Made by a program: the position numbers and the translations under genes
Part shown: in pieces, positions 12,301 to 23,135 of the stretch
How positions within the stretch are numbered: position 1 is the stretch's first letter
Layout: each line of letters starts with the position of its first letter
Source: Melanocharis versteri
Taxonomy: Eukaryota; Chordata; Aves; Passeriformes; Melanocharitidae
NCBI GenBank assembly: GCA_013397845.1
Contig: VZTG01007794.1
Coordinates: 2,275,827 to 2,339,826, forward strand
Length of the DNA stretch: 64,000 bases
Direction of reading: 5' to 3'
The notes under the pieces: model-generated
Databases searched by the model: none
Seen by the model: the letters and a program-made list of their open reading frames with translations, nothing else
What the model was told of the DNA's origin: nothing

Positions 12301-15300
12301 AGGCAGGCCAGTGAGTAGTGCTTGGAAGCAGAACTTGGGCAGGGCTGGGGGGCTGTGTTGCCAGTGAGGTGCTGCTGCATTACACCACCAGGACCTTACA
12401 CCACCATTTGACCTTACAGATACTGGGTCAATAAACTCAGCCTCCAGGCTGAGGAGATTATCAGCCCTGGCTAAGTTATCCACCCCTCACGTTCAGTGCC
12501 AGGTGTGTGAAACTGAGTCAGCTAAGACCTGGGAGCCTTGCTGCGAGTCTGTGACACTGGTCGGGACACAAGTGCAGCACAGCACTCCTGCTGCTTTCCC
12601 TGGGACCAGAGAGCCCATGGCTAAAGTATATGCTTTAGTATATGCTCTGCAATGTAACCCCTTCCTCAGATTGTCCTGAAATCTGGTGCATCTCAAGAGC
12701 AGGGCATAGGAACCATCAGACTCGGCTAATTGCCTGAATGGTCCCTTAAATACAGGTGATTTGGAGGGGGAAAGAATGAGGTGGGCTTGAGGCACAGCCT
12801 GGTGAAATCAGAGGTGAGAGGGATGTACAGGAAGGACTGGTTAATCATATGGGCTTGTCCCAGCAGTGCCTGGGCCTGGTTTAAGTGTATTCATTGCTGA
12901 ATAGGATAGGCACAAGACAGCAACTAGGGTAAGGGGTGGGCTGAGAGATGGAGAAAGAAAGGCAAACACCAGCCTTACTTTCATGCTAAAATCCACTGAC
13001 CATCCCATTAAAAAGTGGCAGATTTTGGAGCCATAAATGTAGCCCGGGTTTGATCTGCACCTCTGCATGCCTGTACTTCAGACATTCCCCAAGGACCACC
13101 CAAATTGTTGGTCTAGTTCTGCATAGCATCGTGTAAAGGGTTACAGTAGCATCCCTACCATAAACTAGGTAACTCTAATCCCTAGACGTGATAAACAGCC
13201 CCTATCCACCCCACCTAGTCCATGTAGGAAAAAGCAGAATTCATATGAGATCTGCTGTCCCCACAGTCAGTAAAAGCCTGGCTGCTGAAGTGCAGGAAAC
13301 ATGGAGCTTGTGCACCAACTCAGGAGTCCCTTGGGGTGGCAGTCCCTTTATATCTCAGCAGCACCCAGCCTTTGCACAGCACCAGAGCAGCCTAGAATAC
13401 CTGCCCTAAAACTTCAGGTTATGCAGCCCCTTTGCTCTGAACTTGAACCCCTCTCCCTACAGTCCCTCTCCCTGCCCTGCGATGCCATCTGCAAAGGATT
13501 TCTCAGGGTTCTTCCACATCCTTCAACCACCCACAAAGGAGTAGCTGGAGGTTGTAGAAAGGAGTTTAGCTCAGCTTCAGGTGGCCCAAAATTTGTGCGG
13601 GACAGCCCATTAATGCTGCATTTCCCCGTTCTTAAAAGTCTTAAGGTTTGTTCAATTTCCCGCAGAAACACAAGGTACCACCTCGAGCCACCACCCTGCA
13701 TCGGCAGTCTTTTGCCCTTGAGTTTTCCTGCAAGCGCGGCAGGCTGGCAAAGTGGAGACACCAGCAGTGAAGGGAGCACAGGGAGCAGGGGAAGGGTGGG
13801 TCCTGTCCCACAGAGCCTGATGGGTGTTTGGAGATCCTCCCCTGCAGGCAGGAGGACAGCCTGGCTTCCCTCTCCCCCAGGTTCCGCTGCCTGAGCTGCC
13901 AAGCCTTCATGAGGGAACTGCCTCTGCAGGGCTGGATCTGATGCCCTGGAGGTCCCCATGTCCTCAGCCCACCCCACTGCAGGTGAGGCCTCCTGGGAAC
14001 CTATTCCTCCTCCACAAGGCAGAGCCAAGGCAAAGTGTTGGACTTGTGAAGCCAGTTAAACCAGCTATTTACAGATGCTAGCATTATGAAACACAGATTG
14101 GAGGCTTCCTGGAGCTGTCTAGAGCCTCTGGAAGAATGTCCAAGAGCCAAGCATCAGGCTCAGGAAGCAAGGGCAAAGATAACATCTACCATCCTACCAC
14201 CTCCTCTCCTCACTTTATCTGCTTCTCCAAGCAATGTTTTCTGCCACCAGTGAACTGGAGCCTTTCCTGCCCTTCTCTAGACACCCACAGGGAATCTCGA
14301 GCCTTGTTTTGAAGAGGAAAGTAAACATGATTAGGAGCAAAGCTCAGGTGGCTGGGCAGCACACAACCATTGTCTTTGCTCCAGTCAAGCATGAACACAA
14401 AACCGCAAAAGCTCATCCTGCAGAAGTAATAGGCCCTCCTGCACTGGAGATGGGTACCACCTTCCCAAGCTTCCTGTGCATCCCAGGTAGACGCTCAGGG
14501 TGAAATGTGAAAAGTCAGGACAAAACAGCACCTGAGGGCCCTAGGCAGGGCTCCCTTAGGGATGGCTTGAAGCACAGGAGTAAAAAACACATTCTGGCCT
14601 GTTCAGCTTTTGCCATCCTGGAGAACCTAGAGTGGTCTGCTGTTGTCAGTGCCTCCAGGGAGCTGCTACTGGGCCATCAGAGTGGACTGGGCGTCACTCA
14701 CCCCACTGTACCTCTCTCTGCCCTTTCCAACATGTGGTGCCCGTTTGAGTGAGCAGGACCAGGCTTGGTAGGACCAGGACATCAGGGAACACCTGAGCTC
14801 TTCCTACCCCCTGAACGCAGTGGGTGAAATGTTCCCCAGCAGTACATGCCACTCCTAATGCTTGACTGCTGCTCTCCCAATCCACAAAACGTTACTTGTT
14901 TTGGAGCCAAGAAGGGACCACCATGACTTCCAATCACTGCATCATATTGCCCCAGAAATGTGAGGAAGATTTACCTCATCCAGAGTCAGCATCCAGTCTT
15001 ACAAGATAGAGCAACAAATCCTTTAATCCCAAGAGATTTATCTAATATGGGAAACCACATTGGGATGCCATAGTCACGACTGGGGGCCATCAGAGGAAGA
15101 CATTTTTGTCCACATCCTGGCCTTGGCCCCAGGGAATACTCATCAGTGCCCCTCACACTCCACACCCATGGCCATAGCTATGAAGAGCAGCTCGTTTGAG
15201 CTGGAGAGCGAGCAGGATCTGGGGTACAGCCTTGTACCAAAAGACCTTGGATGTTCTTCACAGGCTCTGCCTTAGGCCATGTTCTACCTTGGGGATTGCA

Positions 15301-18300
15301 TGTTTATTTTTAAAGAACTGCATTAGGTTCATGGAGTTTACAGCCTTCAGACATTTGCAAAGCAGGCTCATATTTCCAAGGCCCAAGGGACAGCCTGTCT
15401 TTGGTGCCTATGCCACAATAACTGGGCACATCACTTCCCAGTCTTCTGGGGAGGGTGTGTGTACTATTCACACTGAGCACACTCACTGTAGCCAGCATGG
15501 AGGTGAGCTTCCGGCTTCATTTTGAGCTCTGTTAAGCAGTGGAGCCCTGGAGCAATGAATTTCATGAGGCAACTTGTGTTTTGGGTGAAAGGAAAAATGA
15601 AAAAAAGGTAATTTTATTTCCTCTGACAGCCTGTTTGATTGAATGCTGCCTCTACTGCACTCTCAGAGAGGGTGAATGGATGTGCCTGATGTGTTTTCTC
15701 CACATCCTTCTTTTTATCCTTCTATTATGAGCCCGCATTAGTCTTTCTTCTTTCCAGGCTACACACTCCTGAGCTTTCCAATTCTATTTTCTTTTTAGAG
15801 GGTGCACCTGCGACAGGCCTAGGAAAATTTCCATCCTCTATCCACGACAGCTTCTGAGATAAGCTGACCAGCCTGGCATGCTCACTCGAGGCTCCACCAC
15901 TGCCACAGCATTCAGGCTAGATTCGGTGTCATTCACCACCCCATTTCTTATGCTGTAGATCAGGAGAAACTACTCAGGAAATGAGTTGCCAAGGCTGTAG
16001 TTGGTGCTAACCCACTCAGGGGAGAGCCCTTCAGGCAGCGACCACACAAGCTTCAACCTTGGGGCTCTGCCCTGGCAGCAGTGCCAACCCCATCCCCCTT
16101 CCCTCACTCCCAGCTCTTTGCCCCCTCTAGCCCTCTACATTTCCCAATACAAGTGTCCAGCCCATAGAGTTTCCCTGAAACTCTCCCCCTGCCCTTGTCT
16201 CTCTTGAACAGTAGCTGCAGGATATAAACAAGTGTCCAGCTGTTTTTCTATCCTCTTTGCTCTTCCTGGGTCATGTCAATCCTAAACAGCACAGCCACAT
16301 TCAAATGAGATGCAGACACTTATAAAAACGACAGCTCTCAGTTGTTTCATCAGAAGGGCTCAGCAGGGTCCTGCCACTGCTTCTGTGTGCGACTAGGTGG
16401 AAAATGCTGCTCAGCCTGCAAACCCGAGGCTTGGCATGCCTTTCCCTCGGGGAAGGAGATTTGGCATCTGCCTCTAGATGAAAGACCCTGGCAAGGAGTG
16501 ACAATGCGTTCTGAGGGGTTGTTTTGCATCAGGAGAGTGGCCCAGCCCAGGGCTTCACGAGAGAGCCAGGCTGTGCCTCCCTGCTGCCCACCCCTGACTC
16601 CCGTTTCGTGTGGTCAGTCCGGCTTGGGAGCCCACGGAGCGCGGGGCATGGGGCAGGCTGCCGGGCACAGCATCACGCCCACATTGCCATCTAGCCTCCC
16701 GCTCGGGGATGTGCAGCTCACCGCCCGCAGCCCTGCCTGCCGAGCGAGGCCTCCCGTCTCCGGCTGCATCACCCCCAGTCCGGCTGAGGTTTCAGCTCTC
16801 TCCCCCTCCTCCCAGCCCCCAGAAGTCACCAGCTGCCTCCCCCAGCTCTGGGGTCCATCCACCCTCCTGGCACAGGGCCACGAGACGGGGCTGCCTGTCT
16901 CCCAGCCCCAGTCTCCAAGCAGATGGAAGACATCAGCTCCCTGCTGCATCCTTCCACGATAATCTGTCTCGCCCGCTTCCTTTCAGGGACACCTCTTCTC
17001 ACGGCCAGTAAATCCCCAGTGCTTGCTTGTCTTTTTCCAGACCCCAGCCCTCATCCAGAAAGCCTCACCACATGTCTTTCACGGGCAAGCATCTTCCCAA
17101 AGGCCACCTCTCCCTACCCATGCAGGATGGGATGCTGCATGCCCTAAATGCAGGATGCCCTAAAAAAAGACACCTCTTCCCCAACTCCCACGGAAGAATG
17201 TCTGGGCACAAAGTCCCCACCATCACCTGACAAATAGGCACCCTCTTGGGAGCTTCAGCTGATGCAAATCCTATATCCAAACACACGGAAATGTACACTA
17301 ACCCAAGGACCCTGGAACTGAATGGGAGGCACATTTATAATGAGGCAAGAAGACCCCAGGAGAACTCTACCTTTGCCTTCCCCTTCCCTTTGCAGCAGCT
17401 GGTAGCTCCCCCAGAAGCTGCATGAGAGAAGTCTTCCTAAGCATGTGCCACGCTGGAAATTTTTTTCATTTATGATAAAAAATCATGTTAATGGCAGAAT
17501 AATAAACAGGGACCAGGGGAGAGAATGACCTTCTGGCAGTAGTCGAGATAGGAAGCGTTTTGGTTTTTCTTCCCTCTTCTGAGGGAATCATTCCACCTGC
17601 CTGCAGCCATCCTTTAAGAAAAGGGCCTGCAGGAAGAACTGCTACACAGAGAGGAAATCACATCTGCTTTCCTAGTAGGATGGATACAAAAGGAAAAGCC
17701 TCCCATTTGGAGAGAGTTAAGCCTCAATGGATCCCAAAGAAGGATGCCACAAGCCAGAGCCCAGGAAACCCAGCAGCTGCTCCCAGGACACCACTGGCTC
17801 GCTGCTCAGAAGGCTCTGGAACAGAGCAGAGCACAGCCTGGAAGTTGAGAACAAGCAGGTATTATCTCCCATGCCCAAATGAATGGGGACCTGGAAATGA
17901 GGATCCTTGAGCAGAGCCTGCTCAAAGGAAAAGACAGAGAGCCTGGAGAACCCACATCAGCCTGGGCAAGGCCCCATCCATCTGTCGCTGCCTGCACAGG
18001 CTCTGCAGCCAGAGCAGCAGGGGCTGACCATCCTGCAGCCATGGCAGGGCCCACATCAGTGGGACGGGTGGGAGCAGGCTATGGGCTCACCCACAAGCCT
18101 GACCCTTTCCCCTCGGAGAGATACTGCTACAGGCAGCAACTGGAATTTGCCAAGCACAGAGCTGTCAACATAGGCCAGGGATTTCTGCTGAGACTATATT
18201 CCTCATCAGGGAAGACAGGTAAAAACTGCAGGAGACGCACTATGGGATATGCTTAGCTGAGCTGTCTGCATGTCTGCCTATTAAGCTCTGAGATTAAGGA

Positions 18301-20350
18301 TTTAGTTCCACACATATCAGGTTACTTAGAACTAAAGCATCACTTCACATTTTAATCTCAAGTATGCTGCATTGTCTTGCCCGCTTCCTCTCGTGCCCTC
18401 TCCCCATGACCTCTTCCTCAGCAAAATGCTGGAAAGTTATTAGCAAATATTATGTGAAATGTTTAATATCCAAACAGCAGGGTCTGGCATCCCATGAGAG
18501 ATTCATAGCCCCTACGGTCAGGACAAGAAAAACAAGGATTGTTTGCAGGCGCCCAGGTCCTGCTGCTTGATGCTTTGAGGCTGGAGCTGTTGCCAAGCAA
18601 AAATCTCACAGTAAAGTGTCCCTTCAGACAAGTTATAAACCAGGCTAGGCGGGACTGAGGTATTCAGCTGGGGATGAACCCCGCTTCGACTCTACCCATG
18701 GACTGTACACAGAAACAAAATACCTTCTACAAGTGCTATTTCAAATTCTATTTCCCAGCACTGCGTTAGTGGAAGGCATCTTCCTCTTCTGTTCTCAAAA
18801 GGATTTACATTGAGGAAGGCTGAGCTCCTTCTGTCTGCAGGAAGCCTGGGACAGACCTGTCAACTGGCTTATGATTTATTAAAAAATTATTAAAGTATTT
18901 GTTTATGTGTTTATCAGGGTTGGAGGAGTTTCAAAGGTTGCAGAAGGTTTTCTAAAGCAGGACCACAGAACTATTGAGTGGCATAAACACTTTCCCTAAA
19001 AATGCATAAAACCATATACCCTTTTTCTACTCAAAATATGATCCAGAAACAAATTTAACCAGGAAATAAAGGCAATGGACGATGTCTGAGACATCAGGCT
19101 GCGCCATGCCCTTGTGACACCAAAGCAAACCCCACCCAAGGGAGGGAGGCCAGTCACACTTATCGCTGTGACTGCCATGCAGTTTGCTCACTGTCCCACT
19201 TAGAAAAACGGCATAAACATCTCTGAGCACACAGAGTTCTTCCTGGAAGTTGACTGCACTCAGATTGACCGGAAACACTAACTTCGGCCAGGCGAGCATT
19301 TGCTCTGCTGCCGTGCCATTGGGCAGACACCCATGGAGGAGGCAGGCCCAGGGCTTAAAGGGGATACCCATGGGGCTCAGAGGACTCTGAGCAGCAGACC
19401 CAATGTTCCCCGGCTCCTGGACAACAGCAAACAAGGAACATGCTGCCAGCAGCAGATGATTCTGCTTTGCCACAGAACTGAGTTCACAGGGAAGTGGCAC
19501 TTAGCGGGACAGTGCCATTACTTAAAAGGTTAATACTGAAACTAAACCTATAGTATAATCTTTTGTGTGTTACCTGGCGTAATCCAGGGCTCACTTTTTC
19601 CAGGGACAATGTGGATTTCACAGTGGGGACCATGGGGCAGATACATTTGCAAGGAGTAACTGGAGTGTGCAATAGCTCAGCACTGCATTCTTTAGACCTT
19701 CACACTGAAGCAATGCAGAGCCAAAGTAAGGAGCTTTCCCAGCATAACAGGAAGGGGAGGCAGAAGGGCATGGAGCAGCCAGCCACCACTGCCACCAAAC
19801 CTGTGAGGAATTGGCTGAAGGGCCTGAAGCTGGCTAGACCCCTTCTGACTGCACCCCCTGCACCCTCTTCCCCAGCACTGCTATGTCTGGGAGTGCTCTG
19901 CATTGACGTCCCTTTACCAGCCATGAGCACCAAGTTTCTCTGCTCAGCTCCATAGAAAAGCAGCTCTTTGGCTCCTGGATCCCAACTGGTCCTAAAAACA
20001 GCACTGTAGCGTTTGCCCATTGCTGTGCCTAAGCTTAGGAAACTGGACAATGACCAGCCTCACCAACAGCCCACCAAAGATGATGTCCGACAATGGTCCT
20101 AAAAGAGCAAAGCAGTCCAAAAGGAAGCTTCTTTCTGTGGATCTTTCAATCTGAACCCAGCCCTTGCATTAATCAGAGAACATAATTTTCAGAGGTTTTT
20201 CAGGTGGAGAGTACAGGATGCATCTCAGCTCACCCTTCAGCTCCCCTTCCTACTTCTTCCCAATCTCTGGTATGCCCTGTTCAAGCACACACCACTGAAG
20301 TTGCAGGCCACCGTGCCCTCCTGATTCTGATTGTTCCTAAATACCTCTCT
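9360..20350. other. Intergenic DNA beyond the MRPL14 3' end, no gene recognised
   Basis: No exon, RNA gene or intact mobile element can be supported in this roughly 11-kb stretch. Short AT-rich blocks with homeobox- or GATA-like cores stand out and look like candidate conserved non-coding elements: 10650-10705 (contains the 12-bp palindrome TTTTAATTAAAA at 10685-10696), 11985-12115, 12285-12300 (TTAATTAA), 15535-15830, 17452-17520 and 18280-18520. A short CAGCCAC-type direct repeat lies at 11148-11178. Open frames up to about 200 residues (for example 13301-13894, 13414-14028, 16342-16962) have no recognisable domain and lie on both strands over the same DNA. Confidence 0.55.
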
Positions 20351-20374
20351 TAGGCAAAGACAGAAACTAGTCTT

Positions 20375-20380
20375 TTTATT
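20375..20380 (-). terminator. MRPL14: Candidate MRPL14 polyadenylation signal AATAAA (distal)
   Basis: TTTATT on the plus strand reads AATAAA on the minus strand, about 460 bases beyond the MRPL14 stop codon. It is the first canonical signal downstream. Cleavage would be expected near 20350-20365. Confidence 0.55.
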
Positions 20381-20563
20381 GAATGTGCCCAAGACACTCA
20401 TAGTTCATTATGTATCTCTCCTACTCTATTACTTGTGAATCCATTTTGCAGACCCCAGTGTCACTGGGCCAGGGACTGAGTCTTGCTCCTGAGGAACTGG
20501 GAAAGACAGAAATAGGGAAAAGAGAGCATAAGCAATACAGGACAAGGATTTTCATGTTCTCAT

Positions 20564-20569
20564 TTTAAT
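20564..20569 (-). terminator. MRPL14: Candidate MRPL14 polyadenylation signal ATTAAA (proximal)
   Basis: TTTAAT on the plus strand reads ATTAAA on the minus strand, about 270 bases beyond the stop. This is the commonest variant signal, so it could give a shorter 3' UTR than the distal AATAAA. Confidence 0.4.
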
Positions 20570-20839
20570 GATGACAGACCAGATTAACACCACAGGAGGA
20601 GTAAGGGTGAAGGACCATTTCCCAAACATACTGCAGATGTTCTGTGACATTAATCAACCTTCTTTTGAAGAAAAAGAAACAAATTCAATATTTGAATTAG
20701 TTGCTTGAAATTTTTAAAAGGGAGGAGAGATTCTTGATGAACATCAACTTTTTCATATTTCACCAGTTTCTGGAAAACACCAAGGAACAGCTACTGTATG
20801 AAAGGATATAAAAGGATTGCTGAAGACCTCTCTTAGCAT

Positions 20840-21206
20840 TCATACAAAGTTGCGGGCAATGGCCAATACTTTGGAGAACTCGCCTTCTCTTCTTCGCAGT
20901 GTATAGGGTATTGGTGTTTTTATTCTAGTCCCTATTGGATTTCCATTATCTTCTATGAGTACCACATTGTTGGAATCAAATCTAGGCATCATGGTGCGGC
21001 CAGGCATCTTGTGCCCTACAATTAAAGCCTTCTTCTTTTCTCCTTTGATAGCCAGAAGGATCTTATCTCCGACTTTGCCAACTCCAGTCTTGTTATACAC
21101 GTGGATACATTTTGGTGGCCGGTGGTACGGCGTGTTCCCCAAGGTGCTGTTGTCCACCACTCGCACACGGGTTAGCTTCTGGATTGCTCGGCATGCTCCA
21201 GTGATG
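20840..21206 (-). CDS. MRPL14: MRPL14 last coding exon
   Basis: On the minus strand the acceptor reads TTTTGGTAG|CATCAC, so the exon begins at 21206 with the last base of a Ser codon whose first two bases (AG) lie in the previous exon. It encodes residues 25 (part) to 146, the whole L14 fold, and ends with TGA at 20840-20842. The open frame continues upstream of the acceptor to 21403, but that part does not resemble any L14 protein and is intron. The polypyrimidine tract before the acceptor is weak. Confidence 0.95.
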
Positions 21207-23122
21207 CTACCAAAACACAGGAGAGAATGAGAGACAGATCTCCTCAATAATCCTTGGGGAGCAAAGGCAAACCCAGCACAGAATCTCATCATTACAGAAA
21301 CCACTCGGAAGGCGCCAGCAACAAATACATACCATATGGGTGACACGCTGACTGCATTCAATGTGCTCTTTGAAAGCCAGATGCTACTTTGGGCTTTGCA
21401 CACTCTTTACTAAATGTCAAACATAAAATGACCTTTCTACTCCAAAACACAACTAAAAGATGGCGTGAAGAGTGGCTTGCATTTCATGGGCTTTTTAGCA
21501 ACTGCAGATGATCCAGCTTCAATCTACAAGCAAAAAAAAATATGCTCGCTTCTGTTTCAAACAGCCTGCAGGAAGCTAAGACTCAAGTCAGGCTCTTTCA
21601 ATCTTGCACACTGTCCCCAGCACTAAGGACTTTTATGACCAACCTTCCTTTCAGTGAAGTCTGTGAGTCTCACGGTTTATTCTGCTCTCAGTAAGACCTC
21701 TGAGGTCCTCCTGTGGCTGTGCTAAGCTGTCCCCAACTAGAATCTCAGAGATCACCACCTTCCCCATGTGGAAGGAATCCAGACAAACACAGTCTCTTCT
21801 GTATTTGCTTTGTGGGAGTAAGAAACAACATAAATAAACTGCACAATACTAAGTTGTTAGGTCTGACTCTTGAATATACTTGGGAACAGCAGGAACATAC
21901 TCCCTTACAGAAACCATTATTCTTTTATTCAGTGAGCTCGAACTCAAGTGATTTGTTGCTTATCTTCAAAGGACACCCAAATACAGACCATTGGAAAAGC
22001 AGGAAGATCCTTTCTGCTGCTAAACGACTGCTTTGCAGTGAGGTACTAGAAACACACTGGCCAGAGCTGCAGGAATGCCAACCTGCTGCCAGCTGAACTA
22101 CTCAGTGACAGCATATGGAAGCAACCTAACCATTCATCTTGTTTTTCAGAGCAGAAGCGTGTAAAGTAAATAGCGACCATCATCTTTTCTTGAAAGTCTT
22201 TGAGCAACACCCCACAAAGAAAAGGTCTCCCCATTAAGTTTTTCGAAGTCCTGTTCACCTCTGTGGACTGGACTTCACCTCCCTCTCATTGCCAATTACA
22301 TATGATTTAAATGTATACTGCCCGATGCTCTCATGCAACCCACTTACAGAGAAAGCCAGGATGACTTGGATACCTCCTCGAGATAGCTCCCAGGACTATT
22401 ACACAACCTAGCCCTGAGCATTGTCTTAATCCCCTCTCTAGACCATAGTCCTGAGAATAACTATTCTCATCCTTTAAACTGAAGCCTTGACCCTTCAAAG
22501 AGTTATAGAGATTCCCAGTATTGGCAGAGTGTACTGTGGGATTAAGCTCTAAGCTTTGTGCAAGGCATTGTAAAATATGAAGTCCATAAATTTAAAACTT
22601 TAAATGCCTAGAGCCTGGAACAAGAAACAAAGGAAAAATAACAAAATAGACACTGTTGAAGTATGAGAAAGTAATTTTTCAGATTATTTTTATTCTAAAT
22701 AACTTAAATGATAAAGCAGGGGCTTGCTGTTGGTTTTTTTGCACTTTCTGTCATGAAACAGACACTTTCAACTTCTATTTGTAGGCCTGTGTATCGCTGT
22801 TAAAGGCCTAAGAGCCTCTTTACACACATATGAAAATGCAGAGTTCGGACTGCCAGGAACCTGCAAATGGAGTGTCTGGGCTCACTTTTCAACCTATGAA
22901 AGGACAACTGTGAAGATTTTTTTTTTTTGTATTATCCTTTTGAATTACAAATGCTGTATCTTATTCTTGAGCTACTTAACAGCATCTCTTTCAATCATGA
23001 AACATTGTGAAGAAAACAAAAGCAAAATAAGCAAAATTTGAAAGTTACCTGAACTGTCGTTGGATCACAGCATTGCTTAGATGGGTTAAAGATAAACCAA
23101 ATCGTCCATTCAATAGAGCCAT
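20840..23122 (-). CDS. MRPL14: Mitochondrial ribosomal protein L14 (uL14m), whole coding region in two exons
   Basis: This gene encodes the mitochondrial counterpart of bacterial ribosomal protein L14, a core protein of the large (39S) subunit at the subunit interface. In the known mitoribosome it contacts the anti-association factor MALSU1. Joining exons 23049-23122 and 20840-21206 gives 441 coding bases, a 146-residue protein; the human protein has 145. The N-terminus (residues 1-36) has no acidic residue and several basic ones, as a mitochondrial targeting peptide should; an Arg-Gln-Phe-Ser around residues 22-25 resembles a processing-peptidase site. The mature part follows the human protein closely, including RVRVVDNS, KALIVGH, PRFDSNNVVLIEDNGNP and the C-terminal AIARNFV. 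No frameshift or internal stop is present. The first exon, non-coding, should lie near the CpG island at 30 kb. Confidence 0.96.
21207..23048 (-). other. MRPL14: MRPL14 intron between the coding exons
   Basis: Intron of 1,842 bases bounded by GTAAC (donor, minus strand) and TAG (acceptor). It contains a T-run near 22919-22928. I see no exon, snoRNA box pair or mobile element in it. Confidence 0.85.
23049..23122 (-). CDS. MRPL14: MRPL14 first coding exon (targeting peptide)
   Basis: The ATG is at 23120-23122 on the minus strand and is followed by 24 codons and the split AG of codon 25. The donor reads TTCAG|GTAAC. Thirteen bases of 5' UTR (GGTTGGTTACCAA) precede the ATG, back to an acceptor TTGTGCAG at 23136-23143, so the whole exon is 23049-23135. 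The start is chosen because the encoded peptide aligns in length and character with the N-terminus of vertebrate MRPL14 (MA..., two hydrophobic residues, then a basic, hydroxyl-rich stretch), and no other in-frame ATG exists in this exon. Confidence 0.92.
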
Positions 23123-23135
23123 TTGGTAACCAACC

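Noticed and set aside
21207..21403. N-terminal extension of the MRPL14 last exon up to an upstream Met
   Set aside because: The segment lies beyond a fitting acceptor, has no similarity to L14 proteins, and a better first exon with a targeting peptide joins in phase at 21206.
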